Positions 57,901-64,000 of a stretch of DNA of 64,000 nt are shown piece by piece. Positions within the stretch are counted from its first letter, which is position 1. Each line of letters starts with the position of its first letter. Origin of the DNA: Pochonia chlamydosporia 170. Taxonomy: Eukaryota; Ascomycota; Sordariomycetes; Hypocreales; Clavicipitaceae. The stretch covers positions 2,604,001-2,668,000 of the forward strand of contig NC_035795.1 in the NCBI RefSeq assembly GCF_001653235.2. The letters are read 5' to 3'. A program made the position numbers and the translations under genes. The notes under the pieces are model-generated. The model did not search any database. It saw nothing but the letters and a program-made list of their open reading frames with translations, and was not told where the DNA came from.

Positions 57901-58809
57901 CTAAATGCCTCTGCAATGGTCTTACTACTGAAACCTCTGGTGCCTGCATCAGTTATTGATAGTCACAGGGCCAGTGCTATTCTCCGGCAGCACCATCTCC
58001 GGCTCATGCAGATGAGCTTGTTTGTCGAGGCAGGGCTTCTACGAAACATGTGCATAAAAGGATGGCCTACCGGCCTGCCAGACTGGGGAGACAACTACAT
58101 ATCTATATTTGGCGGGGCCCAACAAGGCGTCAAAGTAGGCTTGTTCTGCTCGTCGTGTCGCAAGCCACGAGAGGTCGACCCGTCAGCCGGCCAGGACGCA
58201 GTTTGGACCTGTGAACGATGCCGAAGCGTCATGGCCCCATGCTCGGTGTGCGGCCACCGTGAGGCAGAGCGTCCGTCCTTCATCCCCCCAGAAATTGCGC
58301 CATCCACTTCGGATATCGAGTCAGAAATGTGGTCATCACAATGGTGGTACTGCCCAGGCTGCGCTCACGGTGGCCACGCCTCCTGTCTCCAACTATGGCA
58401 TGGAGCGTCAGAGCCAGTCGCCGCAGCAGACCCATCTGCCAAGTACAGCGATGGATGCTGTCCCTCCGACGGCTGTGGCCACGCCTGTCTGCCGGGTAAA
58501 TATCGTGGGGAGACAACCACAGCTCGATCAGATGAACTTGGTCGTGCGGCTGTCGATTCATCACGAGTAAGAGACGAACGCGGGCCGGCGAGCCGCGGAG
58601 GTAGCAGACGATCCAGCCCCGGCGCACCATATGAACGAAGTGTGAAGAGCGACACGAATGATGTGCCTCAAAGTAAAGCCGTGGGCATGGCGAGAGAAGC
58701 ATTGAATAAAAGCAGTGGAGGGATATTGAGCTCCAGCCCAGGAAGATCAAGCGGCACTGGGGATAGAGAAAGGAGGAAGAGTGTCAAGTTTGCTAGGACG
58801 GACCGTTGA
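54949..58809 (+). CDS. RTC1: SEA complex subunit Sea2/Rtc1 (GATOR2 WDR24)
   Basis: A single exon of 1286 residues. WD40 repeats occupy about residues 45-400 (GGQDGTARVFDSS, ISAGMDTKIHTWDLA, VHIWDLARPS). A helical region follows (RVGAIMEQYAKAAEVANLYR), then a long disordered Ser-rich stretch, an alpha-solenoid part, and a C-terminal RING-like zinc domain with CSSCRKPRE, CERCRSV, CSVCGHRE, CPGCAHGGHASCLQ. This is the WDR24/Sea2 layout; it belongs to the vacuole-associated SEACAT/GATOR2 complex that activates TORC1 in response to amino acids. An additional Cys/His block after it (SDGCCPSDGCGHACLP) belongs to the same fold. Confidence 0.94.
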   Translation: MYNRESKIMRKLLGKAAPDSAAGDLSSITGTTTPIPTSYRPSKSQNAVYIAGAPVSCFDVSEDRRAVVLGGPHILKSIVLDDPSLSSFSFNDGIDVRTAITTRQSSGSRQNVVADQLNIRDVKWHGNSQIYTACGSGKVFSYDLTRLGAGDNEPLEYIMTQEDSRQMNTLDINPHLKAWLLTGGQDGTARVFDSSTTTSARHGLSFRQRFAPLRCIDPIRQVRWSPSNGHEMACCTESGVVMKWDVRQPSRPVLRINAHEKSCSAIAWHPDGVHLISAGMDTKIHTWDLATSDKRQKPKWTISAPAPVAAVAWRPGLWSASAQARRVAQIAVTYDETSSRRYGTSAVHIWDLARPSMPYKEIERFESSPSALAWQDQDMLWTVGRDGSFNQCDVAFAPKVIDRQSTSAMAFSPRGDVLMFLDERTQSHRPRLSAAHQSDALHRATYSSSPGNQGLSMSRSDSEDDVLGTFLGPRRRIPRKRRLSGRGTMPLSTTPPSGGASFPEDNKQNMGLEPSINVTGIFKSQQAMSFGHIPAAKPVQVYHFLSNAYLETLKRELPYIDGGKPLIERVGAIMEQYAKAAEVANLYRLAQTWRILAYAMNLLLKRRAQYHFEVRVGQFQKLQVDDVSKGADKLKASEIYANGEDTPRRPSGQRSSIDSRFHSIRSLLAEEIESTSNVPTPVARPVDSVMNAGSSGHEEVVHQHGKRLSPIVEPESLTLGPAAHGSFGESRSPRQRHDSEPISVASEQTDESETSYTEGYDFYDAEVLAKAIDVPMPKRKSSSRGLPFRGRTVRQDSDESFGQMFSISNGTKRSGRMGSSGDAFAKPLNRESTDLGRASGASSADSPQTSKSSTERNGRPPRSNDSQEEVFMISQTTKTDDSYPSQPSFTSQDTDGDSGVSPRNSVPGIRTSRSVSPRKKESVSPRHDPRPHVIESDYLPWDNDPPYPHPLSNHNSKGALTSASPLDPYTLLLRALDFESKTSALNASAMVLLLKPLVPASVIDSHRASAILRQHHLRLMQMSLFVEAGLLRNMCIKGWPTGLPDWGDNYISIFGGAQQGVKVGLFCSSCRKPREVDPSAGQDAVWTCERCRSVMAPCSVCGHREAERPSFIPPEIAPSTSDIESEMWSSQWWYCPGCAHGGHASCLQLWHGASEPVAAADPSAKYSDGCCPSDGCGHACLPGKYRGETTTARSDELGRAAVDSSRVRDERGPASRGGSRRSSPGAPYERSVKSDTNDVPQSKAVGMAREALNKSSGGILSSSPGRSSGTGDRERRKSVKFARTDR

Positions 58810-59213
58810 TTTGGCGTTATAAATACCCGGTTATGATAGAGGGCGATTGCATTTTGAGCCGTGCAAGGAGACCACGGAGATACTGTTTTGTTAAACCTTC
58901 AAAAATTCCAAACTATCCTCCCATAGTCAGCCGCACATCTGCCCGAGTGAAAATCCCAGACACACGCACTCAATCATAGGTCACAATCTCACCACAAATA
59001 GACACCTGCAAAGCATCCCTGAAAATGTGAATCCTCATCCAAAACAGAATCTGCTACATACGAAATATACGGGGGATGTGCACATTCCCTCCAAATCATG
59101 TCTCACCTCGCAGCAATACATCACTGGAATGCACACGCTCCCAGTAAGTATAAAGACCCAAACCTTGCGCCAGCAGGCCACCGCTCAAGCAAACTGAAGC
59201 CAGAGCCTACAAA
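58810..59213. promoter_or_regulatory. Rtc1 3' end and promoter of the defensin-like gene
   Basis: A TATAAAG box at 59149-59155 lies about 60 bp before the defensin-like start codon. No other gene. Confidence 0.4.
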
Positions 59214-59509
59214 ATGAACTTCTCCATTCTTTCCATCACTCTCTTCGCGGGCCTCGGCCTCGCCAAGCCCCTGATCTTTGACAAACGAACCAGCTGCCAG
59301 CTTGGCAGTATTGGTCCTGCCAACGCAGGCAACGCTGCGTGCAGTGCTTCCGTACGTTGTACCTTGTGGTTAGGGGTAATGAAGCTAATTGTGTAGTGCT
59401 ACATTCAGCATGGTGATTTTCACGGCGGACATTGCGATGAGAATATGTAAGTTCAATGGTTTGGGTCAGGTACAGAATTAACGAGTTTAGGGTCTGCGTA
59501 TGCAACTAG
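59214..59509 (+). CDS. Defensin-like (CS-alpha-beta) secreted peptide precursor
   Basis: Three small exons, 59214-59351, 59397-59446 and 59491-59509, join in frame to a 68-residue precursor. It has a signal peptide (MNFSILSITLFAGLGLA), a short pro-segment and a Lys-Arg processing site, leaving a 43-residue mature peptide with six cysteines at mature positions 3, 18, 22, 34, 40 and 42: CX14CX3CX11CX5CXC. The CXXXC helix, the GGHC gamma-core and the C-terminal CVC are the marks of cis-defensins, close to the plectasin and invertebrate-type families. The introns are 45 and 44 nt with good splice and branch signals, and the last exon supplies the final CVC. Likely a secreted antimicrobial peptide; expression and activity are unproven. 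Confidence 0.85.
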
Positions 59510-59625
59510 GCTATCAGTTGGAGGTAAACGCAGGTAGTGCAATACATGGATCATCCATCATGGACACTGCGATGTGTGCCTTGGTGTAAATGCTATTAAA
59601 TTATCGCTCCGCTCAACAAGCCACA

Positions 59626-61515
59626 TTACTTTGCAATATTCTCCCTCAACCCCTTGGTTCTCAATGTAAATCTCACATCATCCCCAAATGGCAACCCGAC
59701 ACCGCTGTCTGCACCCCATTCATCTCCATTCGCTTGAATCGCTGTCCGTAACGCCTCGCCATGCTGGTTCATGATCTCACTATCTACACTTCCGCGTCTG
59801 CTGCCGGCGGCACTACTACTGCTTTCTGCATCGGCCACGACACTCATGCGACTTTTCAACCTGCCGGCCCATAGACCCCTTACGCCACCTTTCTTTCGTT
59901 CTGGAACCTCGTCTGTCCCGGCGCTGCATACATAGAGAAGGTACTTCAGGTTGGGGAGCGAGTGGCGGATATCGACGACCTTGAGACCCTGAGACGCGCA
60001 GAGTGCCTCGATATTCTTGTTTAAGAGAAACCATCCGTATTCGAACCGCCACTGGCCTATGGTTGAGCCTCCCCGTGGTAAGTATAACGGGAATTCGCGT
60101 CTTTGAGATTGCCGTTCGGTAATGTGGGAGATGTCGTCCCTGGCGTATGATCTAGAGCCGTAGGCGGATAATGGGTATGGTAGCGGGTAGGAGAGGTAGA
60201 ATTGTAAATGTCGTGTCAGCATTGCTACCAGGCCCAATGCTGCGGAGAGCACATCCTCGTTGATCACTTTAGCCGTGGCAGCGTCATATGTGGAGTTTGG
60301 TAGAGGTAGGTTGCAGATTTGAAACGACAATGGCGGCGCATTTGGAATCGGGGTGATGGGAAACATGTCGGATAGCTCTGAGCATATCCGTCGTCTCTGA
60401 CCGTGTATTTGCTGCTCCGTCTTGAGAACTAGCTCCAACGACACAGCTAGTTTCTCCTTGTTGTTTGCAATGTCTTGTTCCGCTGCGGTCTGAGCTTCCC
60501 TGCCCTTTGAGATGGCTTCTCTCCTGGTCCGCAGCGATTCCAACAATTCGTCTCGTCGCTTTTCCGCGGCTCCATTTGTTCGTCGCTGTGCTGAAACGTA
60601 CTTCTCTGCAAGAATCACTTCCTCGTTGCCAGCGGGGGTCGGATCGCTCGGGGCTTCGTCGAGGATTTGGTTGATTTGCTGCATGATTTTGTGCTGCGTG
60701 TCGATGGCGTCTTGTATTGAGCTCTCGAGATTGGCGAGTTTCATGAGCGCGTTGTAAGAGGACGTTGGGCTGGGGAGAGCATGCTTGGGTTCGGCGGTCT
60801 TGGTCGGGAAGTCGAAAGAGTACAGCCCGTCTTCGAGGTGGAATATCAGAGCATTGGGTGGGAATTGGCGATCCATGAGTGTTCCGATGAAATTGAGACG
60901 TCTGAGATCTACAAATTCTTCGAGGAGAAAAGCCCAAGACGCTTGTTGAGATCGTTTTGCCCAAACTCGGATCGTGATGACGCATGACCTGGAAACAGGG
61001 CACTGCTCGGGCGACAGATCAAAAAATTGGAAATTGAAATTCTGTCAAGTAGTTAGAAACAAAGCGTTACAGGGCGAGTCTTTTCGAATACAATGTACCG
61101 CTGATCGATTGCGGACCTCGCTGATATACACGGGTTCCGGACACTGGGCCACATGCAGCGAGAAGAATACATCGCCAACAGAGCTCTCCACCAACGTTTC
61201 CAGCTTCTTCTGCCTCGTCGATGGATTGGCATGCGCAAGACTCAAGCTCGTCCTACGACCCTGAGCAGGCGGTCGTCTATTCTCGGCGCGCAGGCTATCT
61301 CTCCGCAAGCTATCTGAGGACCGGGACGAGTGCAGCTGGCCAGTTTCGCGCAGCAAACCAAGCTTCTTCGGGCTTCGTAGTATCGCGGCATCGTCGGCGG
61401 TGTACAAACTCGCGGGAGCAAAGGATAGATTTCGAAACGACAGGCCCTTCAGATGACGCAGCTTGCGGTTCTGAGGGAGCAGACGCGGTCGGCGGGGCTC
61501 GGAGAGTGTTGACAT
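59626..61515 (-). CDS. VPS38: UVRAG/Vps38-like subunit of the Vps34 PI3-kinase complex
   Basis: Exons 61099-61515 and 59626-61041 give 610 residues; the 57-nt intron (GTACAT...TTGACAG, branch CTAAC) keeps the frame. The N-terminus RLLPQNRKLRHLKGLSFRNL is the conserved opening, followed by a C2-like part (SSVGDVFFSLHVAQC, then FNFQFFDLSP, ITIRVWAK). Coiled coil spans about residues 240-330, then a C-terminal domain (LPLPNSTYD, EFPLYLPRGG, GWFLLNKNIEALCASQGL). Vps38/UVRAG pairs with Atg6/Beclin in complex II for endosomal sorting and vacuolar traffic. Atg14 is the related alternative but lacks the C2-like start. Confidence 0.88.
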
Positions 61516-62266
61516 GATGTATGCATGCTGAAGCTATTTGATTGTTGCGACCTAAGATGGCTCACGCCAGCACACTTGAGGTGCGGCACAGGCGGAGAGA
61601 TGTAGGACAGTGAATGTTGGCGAGCATTGGCCGGGGCCATGCAGTTGTTGTAGTGCGCTTTTCCGAAGGTAGGATTATCAATGGCGGTGAAATCCGGCGA
61701 TGTCCATGGATTGAAACAAGTCGAGGTGTTGGTGGTTGGTGGTTGGTGGTTGGTGGCTTGAGGTTCAAATGTTGTGCGTGTCGTCATTCAATGGCGTGGG
61801 ACCTAGAGCGTCAAAGCATCAATACCAACCAGACTTATTTAGTAAGTACATGTAGCCATTGATTGCCAACTCGGGAAATTACTTGGGGTAAAATCAACAG
61901 GGATAAAAAAAGCCGCCAACCTTTGCTGAAGGAATATTGATGCGACATGCACGATCAACAGTCACATACCTAGGTACTTAAGTACCCTTATAACAAAATG
62001 GACCACGGCGATACTTGGGCAAAACACAATGTATTGCTGGCGACATAAACTTGTAATTAAGGATCAATTGATACCGCGACACTGACATCCACACGATCAG
62101 TGGAGTCTGGCATCCGGTATTGACCTGACCTTACATGTTCCAGACCAGTTAACCCTTCAATATTGTGCCTAACCTCAGCATTGGACACCATGATGAATCG
62201 GAAGCAACTGCAAACCTTGACTTTAAAAGTCTCGTTGGAGCTGCTAGGGCAAGCTTACTCGGCTGG
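61516..62266. other. Intergenic with TGG-rich repeat
   Basis: UVRAG promoter and NUDIX gene 3' end. A (GGTTGGT)n repeat sits at about 61728-61757. No gene seen. Confidence 0.5.
61728..61757 (+). repeat. TTGGTGG tandem repeat
   Basis: About four units of TTGGTGG in the UVRAG-like gene's upstream region. Confidence 0.7.
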
Positions 62267-63133
62267 TTAGATTTCCAGCTTCTCAAAGCATTTTCCGGAC
62301 CAATCCTCATTTTTCCTCGCGTCCAAGAAATTGCGGAGGCAGCGAAACAGCCGGTCAGGCTCCTTCTCCTTCATTTCGAGCAACTCCTGGACAGAGACCC
62401 ATTTCATTTCAGAGCACTTGTCGGGCTCAGCGATCTGCAAGTGTAACAATTAGCACAGCTGTAGGATTTCAAGAAAAAACGTCAAGTACCAAAGGTAATA
62501 TTGAATACATACCGCTGGCTCTGCGCTTGCATCAACCATTTTTGTCAAGACCCAGTGAGTGTTCCAGTTCATCGGCCCTTTCTTTTCAGTGACAAAATTG
62601 TCAAAAGTGTTGCCTAGAGAAGCCACGTATTCGACTCTCAGACCAGTCTCTTCCAAGACTTCACGCACGGCACAGGTGGCATCATCTTCGTGCCTCTCCA
62701 TTTTCCCTCCAGGAGGTGCCAATTGTCCTGTGGAGAAAAAGATTAGCAGTCTTCGCTGGCAGTTATATACACTAAATATGATACGCAAAAGTTGCTTGGT
62801 GCCAGCTCATGTGCGACACCCAAGCCGAGGACTTTTCTTCCTTTGCTGTAACTTACCGGCTCCGTGAGTGCCCTCGCGGGTTTGAAGGAGAAGTTTTTGG
62901 TCTTTCGCGTTGAAAATGAAGACGCATGTGCCGCATCGGAGGTATTCAAACTGTTCTTGTCTTGGGTACTTCACGGCGTCTTCGTCCGTGAATTCTCGAT
63001 ACTCGCTAGGCTGCTTCTTCCCATTCTCATCCACAGTCGGCGGGAACTCGTACAAGTGTGCCGTTCCTCTCCGAGTCTCGTCACCAGGAATCGTCTCTGT
63101 CATGGTACCCTGATTGTCGGCAATTGAAGTCAT
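62267..63133 (-). CDS. NUDIX hydrolase
   Basis: Exons 62857-63133, 62513-62727 and 62267-62434 give 219 residues with matching phases. The Nudix box is complete: GGKMERHEDDATCAVREVLE followed by ETGL (GX5EX7REUXEEXGU). Downstream is a substrate-side segment NWNTHWVLTKMVDASAEP and a helical C-terminus (CSEMKWVSVQELLEM). It resembles nucleotide-pool cleaning or ADP-ribose/NDP-sugar type hydrolases (NUDT15/MTH2-like) but substrate cannot be read from sequence. The N-terminal 60 residues are polar and probably flexible. Confidence 0.9.
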
Positions 63134-64000
63134 GGTGGGTGAGTAAGTTTGGTAGACGATGTTTCAAAGATGTTTGGATAGTTGGCAAATCAAGAATAAT
63201 GATGATGGTGATGATGTTGACGATGATGCTGCTGCTGATGATGATGATGATAATGATGAGAAATTCCCAGAAAAGTCGAGGCGCCCCAAGAGGCTACTTA
63301 TACCACGCAGGCGAGCACCTGGCTGTCCTTGATTCACTCAAACAAAGAAGATCCAACACCCAACACTCATGAACAGCAAAGAAGCAGCGTAACCTCACAC
63401 CATGAAACGGAGGAAGCAGAGGTGTGAAGCCGATTTTGTGTCCGCAGCCACAGCAAAGTCGACAAACCGCGCCTAAACAATCACTGCCCAAGCCATAAAT
63501 GGGACCGTAAATACCATTCAACGCACACTCTCCAAAAACATTGAAATTTCACGCCGTGTATCAGCGGGGAACAGGCGAAACTTGTGCCACGCACAGCGTG
63601 CAAGGCATCACCAAGACAGCTGTTACAATATTGTCGTACAGGCTCAGGGCGGGTTTCATGCGAATCAGCAAAGGTTCAGTGAAATGTATTAAATAAACTC
63701 ACGCGACACCAATAAAACCGATCAAGTTCAGACGATCCATATTTACTCAAGTGCCTTACAGCTAAAGCCTTTGACATGTTGGTCGCATGTAGGCCACACA
63801 CCAGTTCTCCACTACTTGTGGTCTAACCAGGCGCCCTGGATGTGCCTTGAACTCAGCCTCATGTGTGAACAAAGGGCCGGGTACCAGATGAGGCCGCCTG
63901 GGGCAGTCCAGACACTAATTTTACAGTGAATGGTGTACAAACTAATCATGTGGTGGTTTTTACATTCACTGCTTGGTGACGTGGTTCGCCATGAGGAGTG
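63134..64000. other. Intergenic to window end
   Basis: NUDIX gene promoter with a trinucleotide (GAT/GCT) repeat at about 63196-63259. Rest without visible gene; a gene may begin beyond the window. Confidence 0.4.
63196..63259 (+). repeat. GAT/GCT trinucleotide microsatellite
   Basis: An imperfect run of GAT, GTT, GCT triplets, about 60-125 bp upstream of the NUDIX start codon; likely polymorphic. Confidence 0.75.

Noticed and set aside
1..64000. CRISPR arrays, bacterial operons, insertion sequences
   Set aside because: None seen; the window is eukaryotic nuclear DNA with spliceosomal introns. No transposase, reverse transcriptase or terminal repeats recognised, and no telomeric repeats.

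Overview
This 64-kb window is nuclear DNA of a filamentous ascomycete. The genes have short GT-AG introns (mostly 45-70 nt, often with a CTAAC-type branch site), are densely packed on both strands, and belong to typical Pezizomycotina families: HET-domain protein, Zn2Cys6 regulators, AP180 with NPF and PTG repeats, fungal class-3 lipase, xylitol dehydrogenase, and an unfused ribosomal protein eS30. The general look suggests Sordariomycetes, perhaps Hypocreales; that placement is inference. All spliced gene models were built by hand from splice signals and reading-frame continuity.

Layout. 0-12 kb is mostly housekeeping: a probable CENP-U/Ame1-like kinetochore protein, nudC, the TFIIH subunit Tfb3/MAT1, the endocytic adaptor AP180, mitochondrial aspartyl-tRNA synthetase and Utp11. 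12-21 kb holds a tail-anchored hypothetical protein, a small four-exon gene that short exons conceal (15329-15979), a D-amino-acid oxidase whose first splice junction does not fit, Cmc1, and a MARVEL membrane protein with a polyQ tail. 21-38 kb is metabolic and accessory: xylitol dehydrogenase, a small two-exon protein, a secreted lipase, a sugar transporter beside a Gal4-type regulator, a tRNA-Leu(CAG) with intron, a PhyH dioxygenase and a second Zn2Cys6 regulator. 38-49 kb has three hypothetical or surface proteins, a gene-poor 3-kb stretch and a PAF-acetylhydrolase-like enzyme. 49-64 kb returns to housekeeping (eS30, Y14, Sea2/Rtc1, UVRAG/Vps38, a NUDIX hydrolase), interrupted by a HET-domain membrane protein and a tiny three-exon gene for a defensin-like peptide.

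Two loci stand out. (1) At 28.8-33.5 kb, a regulator with the exact cysteine spacing and linker signature of yeast Gal4/Lac9 lies directly upstream of a sugar transporter. The 474 bp between them contain three perfect CGG-N11-CCG sequences (30778, 30860, 30997), the Gal4 site architecture. This looks like a self-contained Gal4-type sugar-uptake module in a filamentous fungus. (2) At 59214-59509, three small exons join into a 68-residue precursor with signal peptide, Lys-Arg processing site and a 43-residue mature peptide with six cysteines in the CS-alpha-beta defensin pattern.
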